Positions 1 through 6,591 of a stretch of 41,272 nt of DNA are shown one piece after another. The translations under genes were made by a program, and so were the position numbers. The notes under the pieces were generated by a model. The model did no database searches. It was not told the DNA's origin and worked only from the letters and a program-made list of their open reading frames with translations. Source of the DNA: Chloroflexota bacterium. GTDB lineage: Bacteria > Chloroflexota > Anaerolineae > Anaerolineales > Villigracilaceae. Within the stretch, counting starts at the first letter, position 1. Each line of letters opens with the position of its first letter. The stretch is from positions 1-41,272 of the forward strand of contig JACRMH010000045.1 of NCBI GenBank assembly GCA_016219545.1, read 5' to 3'.

Positions 1-151
1 AAAAGCTTTATTCTGGTCTCTTCATTTTCTTGAAACTCAAAATCAACCTTTCCCCTCCTGATGTTTTGCATGCTTTCTCTCATGCTCTTTTATCCTTTAA
101 TTCCTGCCTCCTGCCTGTCCGATCTAATGTCTGAACTTCAGTCTTTAGCAC

Positions 152-180
152 TTGACGCCTAGTGCGCCGCGATATACAAT
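152..180 (+). promoter_or_regulatory. higBA promoter (leaderless type)
   Basis: TTGACG at 152-157 and TACAAT at 175-180 are separated by exactly 17 nt, a good sigma70-type match. Only six bases lie between the -10 box and the GTG start of higB at 187, so transcription should begin at or within a base of the start codon. No Shine-Dalgarno sequence can fit. Bases 1-151 upstream show no gene or repeat that I can support. Confidence 0.7.
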
Positions 181-188
181 TATATTGT
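176..188. promoter_or_regulatory. Putative HigA operator
   Basis: A perfect 5-bp inverted repeat, ACAAT-TAT-ATTGT, overlaps the -10 box and the first bases of higB. A HigA-type XRE antitoxin bound here would block RNA polymerase, which fits the autoregulation known for HigBA modules. The assignment rests on position and symmetry only. Confidence 0.45.
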
Positions 189-468
189 GATTAAAACCTT
201 CAAAGACGCTGAAACTCAAAAAATCCATCAACGTGAGCGTTCGCGCAAACTGCCAGCGGATATTCAACAAGTGGCATTGCGTAAGTTAAGAATGATCAAC
301 AACGCCATCAATATCACCGACCTGCGTGTTCCGCCTGCGAACCGTCTTGAAAAATTGAGCGGTGACCGAGAAGGACAGTATAGTATTCGAATTAATGACC
401 AATGGAGAATCTGTTTTGAGTGGCATGGCGGTGACGCATTTAATGTTGAGATTGCAGATTACCATTAA
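187..468 (+). CDS. higB: HigB-type mRNA interferase toxin
   Basis: A 93-residue RelE/ParE-superfamily toxin of the HigB branch, expected to cleave mRNA on the ribosome. The central stretch KLSGDREGQYSIRINDQWRI followed by CFEW is the typical HigB core. The protein ends in ADYH, matching the C-terminal catalytic His known from Proteus HigB. The length is normal for the family. The start is GTG at 187, with the -10 box only six bases upstream, so the mRNA is probably leaderless. higA follows after a 9-nt gap, in the toxin-first order characteristic of hig loci. The call is strong; activity is inferred from the family. Confidence 0.93.
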   Translation: MIKTFKDAETQKIHQRERSRKLPADIQQVALRKLRMINNAINITDLRVPPANRLEKLSGDREGQYSIRINDQWRICFEWHGGDAFNVEIADYH

Positions 469-477
469 GGAGCAAGA

Positions 478-777
478 ATGACTGACAAATTATTACCCAT
501 CCACCCAGGCGAAGTGTTGCTGGAAGAGTTCATTAAGCCTCTGAATTTAAGCCAGAACCGCCTTTCGATTGACATCGGCGTGGACACGCGCCGCATTAAT
601 GAAATTGTGCTTGGCAGGCGCGCCATTACAGCGAATACCGCCCTGCGCCTCGCTCGTTTCTTTGGCAACTCTCCAGAATTCTGGCTGGGACTGCAAACTC
701 AATACGATCTTGATGTTGCCGAAGACCATCTCGGCAAGAGGCTGGACCGTGAAGTCCGCCCGCTTGTAGCAGCGTAA
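478..777 (+). CDS. higA: HigA-type antitoxin, XRE-family HTH
   Basis: A 99-residue helix-turn-helix antitoxin. It opens with the HigA signature IHPGEVLLEEFIKPLNLSQN and carries the HTH at about residues 23-60 (SQNRLSIDIGV...RINEIVLGRRAIT), followed by ALRLARFFGNSPEFWLGLQ. It should neutralise HigB and repress the shared promoter through the inverted repeat at 176-188. An AAGGAGCAAGA ribosome-binding site lies just before the ATG and overlaps the end of higB, so the two genes are one transcript. The transcript ends at the hairpin at 781-809. Confidence 0.95.
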   Translation: MTDKLLPIHPGEVLLEEFIKPLNLSQNRLSIDIGVDTRRINEIVLGRRAITANTALRLARFFGNSPEFWLGLQTQYDLDVAEDHLGKRLDREVRPLVAA

Positions 778-780
778 AAC

Positions 781-809
781 AAAGAGCGACTCGCAACGGG
801 TCGCTCTTT
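781..809. terminator. Bidirectional terminator between higA and the 827-1408 gene
   Basis: A perfect 10-bp stem, AAAGAGCGAC/GTCGCTCTTT, with a 9-nt loop. T-rich tails lie on both strands (TTTT after it on +, TTTGTTTT on -). It sits between convergent genes, 3 nt after the higA stop. Confidence 0.85.
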
Positions 810-826
810 TACTATCATCCACCTGA

Positions 827-1408
827 TTATGCAAAGAAAATTAACGCCACAAGTTGTAAAACTATTAAAGCCCCATAGAACGCAACCATATTTTTTAACT
901 TGAAGGAACTCCAAACCGTGGTTATTTTGCTTTTCTGCTCAAATATCTTTTTGGCTATTTCTTTTCGCTCTTCATCCTTCTTGTCAAAATGTGCTGCATT
1001 CACAAAACTATTAACAGTCTCTTTCAATGTTTTTGTGCGGATATCAAAGTCGAATATTCTTGCGGCGCTCAGGTCCCGGCTCTTGAGTGCATTTTCCATA
1101 ACGACTTTGTTGTTTATTATTTCAGTCAACAGATCCAGCTTGGCCATGTAACGGAAGAAGGTCGTTCTTAGCGTTGACTCGAACAACCAGAAAACAATCG
1201 TGGCGGTTAGAGCCATATAGCTCAGGAAAGGCGCATTGGGGGATGTCGTATATCGAAAACCGAGCAGGGTCAGTATGACGGCCATGCATCCATATTTGAT
1301 TTTATAGAATTGATCTTCCCAGATATCCATCCGCTGGATGTATAAACTGATGGTCCTTTCAATTAAGCCGAGTTTGAATTCAAGGTAATCATTTTTTTCC
1401 GCAGCCAT
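827..1408 (-). CDS. Hypothetical three-TM membrane protein
   Basis: A 193-residue protein I do not recognise. Two hydrophobic segments follow the N-terminal amphipathic stretch (about residues 40-55 and 62-80), and a third lies at the extreme C-terminus (about 172-192). Between them is a roughly 90-residue charged, probably helical, cytoplasmic region. GGGAGGAAGC directly before the ATG is a strong ribosome-binding site. It lies convergent to higBA and downstream of the AbiEi-like gene on the same strand, 161 nt away. Some defence-island genes encode small TM proteins with a helical soluble part, but nothing here proves such a role. Confidence 0.7.
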   Translation of the reverse strand: MAAEKNDYLEFKLGLIERTISLYIQRMDIWEDQFYKIKYGCMAVILTLLGFRYTTSPNAPFLSYMALTATIVFWLFESTLRTTFFRYMAKLDLLTEIINNKVVMENALKSRDLSAARIFDFDIRTKTLKETVNSFVNAAHFDKKDEERKEIAKKIFEQKSKITTVWSSFKLKNMVAFYGALIVLQLVALIFFA

Positions 1409-1569
1409 GCTTCCTCCCGAAACTACATTCGATCAAGTTGAGCCGGAAATCTTTCACCTGACTCATGTAAACCTACTATACCACCTCTGCTTGAACAGTG
1501 ACTTCTCAAACCTTCCAGCCACTACCATGAGACCATCTTTTTACTTGTACCTGATCACTTGAATATATT

Positions 1570-2172
1570 TCATAGCAGACTCTTCAAATAGGGGATCATC
1601 AGCTTTTCAACGCGGTTGACTTTTGCATATACCAACAGCTTATGGACATCCAGTTTCGGCTGGTGAACATAGTCCTTCAAAGCTTCCAACGCAATATCCT
1701 CGCCAACCTTTTTTCTGAACTTGAAACAATCCGCGACCGTTTTTTCGCGGTTATAGATTTTTACTTTTACGCCATCCACCAGTTGAATGTCCACACCTAC
1801 AGAGTGCAGGGAATTTGTTACCCAGATCACTTCCAGGGGCGGATATTTCACGCGCGGTCTGCCGGCGTTTTGAGGCACTGCGACATAAATACTGTGCGGA
1901 ATTTGTGTGGTGAGTTCATAGAAATACAACGCGGAGATCAGGCAGATGACTCCTTTGGGCACAAGCAGGCTGACTTGAACCAGATCAGGATTTCCCAATG
2001 GATCACTATCTGCCAAACGATACACGCCGCGCGCTTCTTTGACTAGGTCGCCACTCTGAACCATTTCATAGACAATATGCTCAGGGATGCCAAGCCTGAT
2101 TGCCTCGGCTGCGCGCAGTATACCATTGTGCTTTTCGAAGACTTTTTTATAAGTTGTGTATTTCGTATCCAT
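1570..2172 (-). CDS. AbiEi-like antitoxin / wHTH transcriptional regulator (orphan)
   Basis: A 200-residue protein of the AbiEi antitoxin type. The N-terminal winged-HTH (about residues 8-55) includes the typical HGGI-like 'HNGILRAAEA', 'GIPEHIVYEMVQSGDLVKEARGVYRLAD' split over two helices and a wing. The C-terminal domain carries the conserved CLISALYFYELT and 'REKTVADCFKFRKKVG' segments. AbiEi normally represses and neutralises a nucleotidyltransferase toxin, AbiEii, encoded just downstream. Here the next gene on the strand is an unrelated membrane protein, so the gene looks orphaned. The -10 box ends seven bases before the ATG, implying a leaderless mRNA. Confidence 0.85.
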   Translation of the reverse strand: MDTKYTTYKKVFEKHNGILRAAEAIRLGIPEHIVYEMVQSGDLVKEARGVYRLADSDPLGNPDLVQVSLLVPKGVICLISALYFYELTTQIPHSIYVAVPQNAGRPRVKYPPLEVIWVTNSLHSVGVDIQLVDGVKVKIYNREKTVADCFKFRKKVGEDIALEALKDYVHQPKLDVHKLLVYAKVNRVEKLMIPYLKSLL

Positions 2173-2179
2173 CAGGGAT

Positions 2180-2208
2180 ATTATACAAGAGAATCAAGGT
2201 GGTTTCAA
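2180..2208 (-). promoter_or_regulatory. Promoter of the AbiEi-like gene (leaderless type)
   Basis: On the minus strand, TTGAAA (2208-2203), a 17-nt spacer and TATAAT (2185-2180) form a near-consensus promoter. The ATG begins at 2172, eight bases past the last base of the -10 box, so the predicted first transcribed base is at or next to the start codon. The rest of the gap to vsr (2209-2390) holds no gene or clear repeat. Confidence 0.75.
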
Positions 2209-2390
2209 GTAAAGTACATTGATTTTCTTTTTGCGAGATCACCCTCCCTCCCCCTTGGAACCCACAGGACTACGAAAGGGACAAACCATCCCGCCGAAAA
2301 ATATCACAATCGGGATGAGGTCGCATTAGGGGGAGATATTCGAAGTACAGAGGAACCCCTTGTTCTGAAAGCCGGATAACAGCTGATACG

Positions 2391-2804
2391 CTAATTTGAA
2401 AATATAACTTTTCTAATCTTTTCAACCGTTTTCGATAATGAAGCTTTCAATTCATGCTCTTTTATTCTGATTACTTTCCACCCTTGTTTACGTAATACTC
2501 TCGATACTTTCTTATCTCTTGCGATATTTGTTTCTATTTTATTCTTCCAAAAACTCTTATGCGTTTTTGACAATCTTTTGCATTTACAACCGTGCCAAAA
2601 ACATCCGTCCACAAAAACAACAATCTTCTTCTTGTCGAAAACAAAATCCGGCTTTCCTACCAAATCTTTCGCGTTCATCCTCCAACCCGAAATACTCGCA
2701 GAAGCTAATCCCGCTCGCAACCTTCTTTCGGTGGAGTGAGTATTTTTGCTATGGATGGCAGCCATGATTTCCGAACGTTTGGCTTTAGAAAATTTATCCG
2801 CCAT
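2391..2804 (-). CDS. vsr: Very short patch repair endonuclease Vsr
   Basis: A 137-residue Vsr-family nuclease, which nicks 5' of the T in T:G mismatches arising from deaminated 5-methylcytosine. Recognisable elements are the N-terminal RSEIMAAIHSKNT, the catalytic Asp in GKPDFVF (D53) and the FVDGCFWHGC motif (about 64-73). Like many Vsr homologues, it has Asp where E. coli Vsr has the first His of that motif. It is the last gene of the dcm operon, 24 nt after the preceding gene, which fits repair of sites methylated by the linked Dcm. In this setting it could also act as a strand-cleaving effector, but that is speculation. Confidence 0.93.
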   Translation of the reverse strand: MADKFSKAKRSEIMAAIHSKNTHSTERRLRAGLASASISGWRMNAKDLVGKPDFVFDKKKIVVFVDGCFWHGCKCKRLSKTHKSFWKNKIETNIARDKKVSRVLRKQGWKVIRIKEHELKASLSKTVEKIRKVIFSN

Positions 2805-2828
2805 ATAACTATTATAGACTTCGCGTTG

Positions 2829-3830
2829 TTACAAAACCACTTGGAAATAACTCGGATATCTTCGGTAGTGACGCGCATATTCTTGCAACATTTCAAGCGA
2901 TTTCTGATCGTCGGTATGAAGTCTAAAAGGAAGTATATTGTGTAAAGCTACAAAATCAACCGTAGGCAATTTACTATCGATTTCTAATCGCTCTTTTGCA
3001 GACAGGGCGGGAATATTTATATGTCGAACATCCTGCCAAGATTTTGGGACGTATTCCCACTTATTGCTTATATTCTTTCGAAAATCATCTTCCTCTGACT
3101 TAATCGTAAGCCTTATAGTTACAGTCAGCATTATGTGGTCGCTATCTTGATACGAAAATTGAGATAAAAGAACGGGGGTAATTCTATGGTCTTTGCTGGT
3201 CCCTTTTTCTGCGGCAATCTCAATTGCACCACTTAAAATAGCTGGTAATCGTCTAGCTATCATATCGTCACTAACAGCAGCCGACGGTAGATACTCGCCA
3301 ATTTGTTCTCTTAGGGTTTCTAAACGCCTAGCGAAGAGATCTTCTTGCGTCTCTCCTCTTTGCGCTTCTCCCAAAGTTGCAGGATTAGCATTAAGAGTTA
3401 TTTTCACAACATCGTTGGGGGAAAGCTTATCAAGCAAAGTTTCAAACTCGATTAATTGCTCCCTTCTTTTAGGAGAAGCATAATCAAGCCAGGTAATAAG
3501 GGTTTTGTCTATTAAGGCATTTTCATCTATAAAATTATCGAAATTAACCACAAACTCACTTATTGTTTTAGGTATGCAAGTTACACAAGACGGCCTTTGG
3601 TTAAATTTTTGCCTTTGATAAACAATATCATCTTCCTCAAACGAGAACAGGTCAACAAGTCCAAGTTCCTGGTGAAACAGCTTATGGTCTTCTAGTTGAG
3701 GACCACCCATAGATATATAAGCAAATGAAGATGACTTATATGCTATGATTTTTTCTACAAGCTCAACAAACAGCAATCTTTCAACGTGCTTGTTGGGGCG
3801 AAGTTGGTAAGTAACATTGCCGCCGCTCAT
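2829..3830 (-). CDS. Putative methyltransferase-like protein of the dcm/ATPase operon
   Basis: A 333-residue protein. The N-terminal half resembles a Rossmann-type methyltransferase: YQLRPNKHVERLLFVELVEK, then YISMGGPQLEDHKLFH as a possible motif I region, LFSFEEDD, RQKFNQRP and LITWLDYAS as a motif IV-like strand. I recall a family of 'putative O-methyltransferases' with this look, but cannot confirm membership. The C-terminal third (about 225-333) is unrecognised. It overlaps the ATPase gene by 4 nt (ATGA), so the two products are translationally coupled and probably act together. Base composition is AT-rich, like the rest of the cassette. It might modify a nucleic acid or protein, or be a catalytically dead sensor. 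Confidence 0.6.
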   Translation of the reverse strand: MSGGNVTYQLRPNKHVERLLFVELVEKIIAYKSSSFAYISMGGPQLEDHKLFHQELGLVDLFSFEEDDIVYQRQKFNQRPSCVTCIPKTISEFVVNFDNFIDENALIDKTLITWLDYASPKRREQLIEFETLLDKLSPNDVVKITLNANPATLGEAQRGETQEDLFARRLETLREQIGEYLPSAAVSDDMIARRLPAILSGAIEIAAEKGTSKDHRITPVLLSQFSYQDSDHIMLTVTIRLTIKSEEDDFRKNISNKWEYVPKSWQDVRHINIPALSAKERLEIDSKLPTVDFVALHNILPFRLHTDDQKSLEMLQEYARHYRRYPSYFQVVL

Positions 3831-5230
3831 TTGGTTTTCCTCGCCTTACTTAAAGCTTCATCGAAACTTCTTTCGCCAACTTCTGACGGTGGTGCTTCTG
3901 GATCTCCAAAAAAATATTCAGACAGAATTTCTACATCTGATGAGGGTTTATAAAAAGCTATTCGTTTCTTAGCGTTGGTTTTTGGCGGTTCTGGCAAATC
4001 TGGTACAAACTTTTGCTCGTCTTCTTGCGAACCTCTGACCTTGCTCCATTTTTTCACACTCTTTACAATATCAGACGGTTCAGCAAGTTCCATTTTTTTG
4101 AAATTATCAGCCGTTCCTTCTTCACTACCTTTCCACTTATTCGTAAAGTTTGTAAACTGCTTCAACCCATCCATCATCCGATCAAGTGCCTTTTCGTATA
4201 TATCTGAGCTTGTGTCTATATTTCGCTTTGTCGTTCCTAAAGGCAAACTTAATGAATTGGTGCTTGTAAAATTAACCACTCCCGCAATAGCTATAAATTG
4301 TGTGTGATATCTAGGGACATCTCTTATTCCCCATCCAGTCACCCTAGATTTGTCGCGATATAGAACTACTCGATCATTACAGATTACAGTCCAACCCGCA
4401 TTTTCACTTTTACGGGTTGGCTTATCTTTTTCTTCTTCCTCTTCTTTTTCGATTTCATTTGTAGAAGCTAATTCTCTATAAAAACCGACTACCATCTCTA
4501 TAGATACACCCTTAATTTTCGCTTTATATACGTAAGGTTGAATTTGGTTTGGCGAATCAAAATCTTTATGGAAAAGTAACCGAAAATCTGCCAGAGAAAC
4601 TTCCTTGTCGTTTAGAAAAACTGTGAAGCCTTTCATTAAAATAACGGCAAAAAACCGACTTATATCTTCTCGTAATTCCTTTTCAAAATTCTGACTAACA
4701 AATTGTCTTCCAATATTGTCGTGTAATTCCTTAACTACAATGCGCGTTCCGTCGCTGTCTAAGCCATTTGTTGTATCAGTTAACGGCAATATCCAATCTT
4801 CATCATTGGACAACCATGATGGAAGAATATCAACATAGTAGGAATAAGGTTTATGCTTTGAGAAAACTTGTGCCTTTGTCCCCATTTTGAATATTGCGCG
4901 CTTCATTCCAATACCATACATCCCAACTGTCGGGATGTCTTTATCCTGTTTCAAATCTGCTCTTCCAAGTCGAAAAGCACTTTCTTCCGCAATGTTTTTA
5001 GGAATACCGCCACAATTGTCTTCAATCGAAAATGTCTTTTCCGATATATTGATTTTTGCCCAAAAGCCTTCATAGGGCCTTTGCTTATTTTTGGGAGGGT
5101 GGATTTGTTGATGGCGCAATATTCCGTCAACACAATTATCTAGGAGATCTAATATAGCGTCTTTTAGTTCAATATCGCGCGTGAGCATTGAGACAAAAAA
5201 CGTTTTACTCGGAAAGGCTGAAGCGCTCAT
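3827..5230 (-). CDS. GHKL (HSP90/MutL/MORC-like) ATPase
   Basis: A 467-residue protein with a Bergerat-fold ATPase. Visible motifs are the N-box DAILDLLDNCVDG (24-36), G1 IEDNCGGIP (69-77), G2 VGMYGIGMKRA (102-112) and a DGTRIVV G3-like segment. The middle part fits a ribosomal S5-like transducer. The C-terminus (about 370-467) is charged and of unknown fold. Such ATPases linked to DNA methyltransferases are the bacterial relatives of eukaryotic MORC proteins, described by Iyer, Abhiman and Aravind (2008) in restriction-like contexts. ATP-driven dimer closure on DNA is the expected activity. It starts 32 nt after dcm and overlaps the next gene by 4 nt. The ribosome-binding site is TTAGGAGGATAA. 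Confidence 0.85.
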   Translation of the reverse strand: MSASAFPSKTFFVSMLTRDIELKDAILDLLDNCVDGILRHQQIHPPKNKQRPYEGFWAKINISEKTFSIEDNCGGIPKNIAEESAFRLGRADLKQDKDIPTVGMYGIGMKRAIFKMGTKAQVFSKHKPYSYYVDILPSWLSNDEDWILPLTDTTNGLDSDGTRIVVKELHDNIGRQFVSQNFEKELREDISRFFAVILMKGFTVFLNDKEVSLADFRLLFHKDFDSPNQIQPYVYKAKIKGVSIEMVVGFYRELASTNEIEKEEEEEKDKPTRKSENAGWTVICNDRVVLYRDKSRVTGWGIRDVPRYHTQFIAIAGVVNFTSTNSLSLPLGTTKRNIDTSSDIYEKALDRMMDGLKQFTNFTNKWKGSEEGTADNFKKMELAEPSDIVKSVKKWSKVRGSQEDEQKFVPDLPEPPKTNAKKRIAFYKPSSDVEILSEYFFGDPEAPPSEVGERSFDEALSKARKTK

Positions 5231-5262
5231 TTATCCTCCTAACAATTCGATGGCATGGAATT

Positions 5263-6402
5263 TTATTTTAAGATTATTTTTTGAGCAATAACTTGAAGTA
5301 TGGATTCCGCTAAAATTGGGCTTACGCTATTTCCAATTTGTCTAAAACTATGCCATTTAGATGGTGCAAATTGGAACCAATCAGGAAAGCCCTGCAATCG
5401 CGCCGCTTCACGCGGAGTAATAACCCGATGTGCCGTTGGGTGAATAGGACGAACCGCTTGATAGCTTCCTTTATCGGAGCCAGTGCCTGCTCGTAGTGTT
5501 GGGCACAGTCCATTCTTTTTCAAACGCACAGATCTGGAAATAGGGTCGTTTTCTCCAGGCTTTAGTTTCTCGTACCGTTTTTGTACTTTGGGTGAATGGC
5601 GAGTACCAAAGTTGCCCGATATTAATCCTTCTTCTTTATATAATCGAACCGCTTCTTCGTCACCCATTCCATCGGGAATGTTTCCATCCACATATTTTTT
5701 AAAGTAAGCGGTTGACAAGGATTTTACGCGTCGCCAACTTTGTTCTTCACTTAGCCATTCGCTGCGAATTTGTTTGGGCAATCCTTTAAGTGCTTTCGCT
5801 ACCGTTGTAATTTCTGAAACTTTTTCTTTTTCGAAATCTTCTTTAGAAAGATTGGGGATAGAACCGCGGCGATAACCAATAAAAAAGACGCGTTCACGGC
5901 TTGTTGGAGCGCCAAAATCAGAGGCTTTGAACTTCATAGGATCAAGAAGAACATAATCACCCCTGACTTGGTCAAACGCTTTCTCTCTTATTGTCTCGTA
6001 TTTATCGCCCAAAATACCCAAAACGTTTTCGGCGATAAAAAATTTCGGTTTACATTCTTTGACCAATTTGAAAAATTTTACAAAAAGATCGTTTCTTGGA
6101 TCAAGAACATCTCCGCTTCCCATGAAGCTAAATCCTTGGCATGGAGGTCCGCCAATTAAACCGTCAAGTTCACCTTCTGCCAACCCCGCTTCCTTGAGCA
6201 ATTCTTTACTGCTTAATTCTGTAATATCGGTATTTAAGTGCTTATATTTTGGGAAATTAATTTCATGAGCTTTCATTGCATGTTTATCCCACTCAACAGC
6301 AAGAGTTAACTCGAAGCCAGCACGTATCGCGCCCAAGCTAAGTCCGCCTACGCCTGCATATAAATCGATCACTTTTGGCTTCGAGTTATTTATATTACTC
6401 AT
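5263..6402 (-). CDS. dcm: DNA (cytosine-5) methyltransferase
   Basis: A 379-residue C5-cytosine methyltransferase with motifs in canonical order: I (VIDLYAGVGGLSLG, 11-24), IV with catalytic Cys88 (GGPPCQGFSF), VI (FIAENV, 122-127), VIII (SRERVFFIGYR), a target-recognition region at about 200-285, IX (REAARLQGFPDWF) and X (QIGNSVSP). I chose Met at 6402, not 6417, because the 6417 ATG lies inside the -10 box, and the 6402 start directly precedes the conserved region. It heads the operon with the GHKL ATPase, the methyltransferase-like gene and vsr. No separate restriction endonuclease is seen. The target site cannot be read from sequence. Confidence 0.95.
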   Translation of the reverse strand: MSNINNSKPKVIDLYAGVGGLSLGAIRAGFELTLAVEWDKHAMKAHEINFPKYKHLNTDITELSSKELLKEAGLAEGELDGLIGGPPCQGFSFMGSGDVLDPRNDLFVKFFKLVKECKPKFFIAENVLGILGDKYETIREKAFDQVRGDYVLLDPMKFKASDFGAPTSRERVFFIGYRRGSIPNLSKEDFEKEKVSEITTVAKALKGLPKQIRSEWLSEEQSWRRVKSLSTAYFKKYVDGNIPDGMGDEEAVRLYKEEGLISGNFGTRHSPKVQKRYEKLKPGENDPISRSVRLKKNGLCPTLRAGTGSDKGSYQAVRPIHPTAHRVITPREAARLQGFPDWFQFAPSKWHSFRQIGNSVSPILAESILQVIAQKIILK

Positions 6403-6415
6403 GGTTATACAAAAC

Positions 6416-6421
6416 ATTATA
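6416..6421 (-). promoter_or_regulatory. -10 box of the dcm operon
   Basis: TATAAT on the minus strand ends 13 nt before the ATG at 6402, so the 5' leader would be only about six bases. I find no convincing -35 box at 16-18 nt spacing, so the promoter may need an activator. Placing the start at 6402 depends on this box. Confidence 0.5.
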
Positions 6422-6532
6422 ACGGATTACCTACCCCTTTGCTCCCTTCGTGGTAGCAACTGATAAGATCACCTTACTATAGCAATTGAATCCCTCGTCA
6501 TCTGCTCATGAACAAAACTGGACGATAAAAGC

Positions 6533-6563
6533 AGACCTCTGAGATCAGACATCCCAGAGGTCT
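6533..6563 (-). terminator. Terminator of the 6592-8703 lipoprotein gene
   Basis: A 9-bp perfect stem, AGACCTCTG/CAGAGGTCT, with a 13-nt loop. On the minus strand it is followed by GCTTTTATC. It lies 28 nt past the stop of the metallopeptidase-like lipoprotein and upstream of the dcm promoter. Confidence 0.7.
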
Positions 6564-6591
6564 TTGAATCTCTCATCAAATCAAAAGTGTT

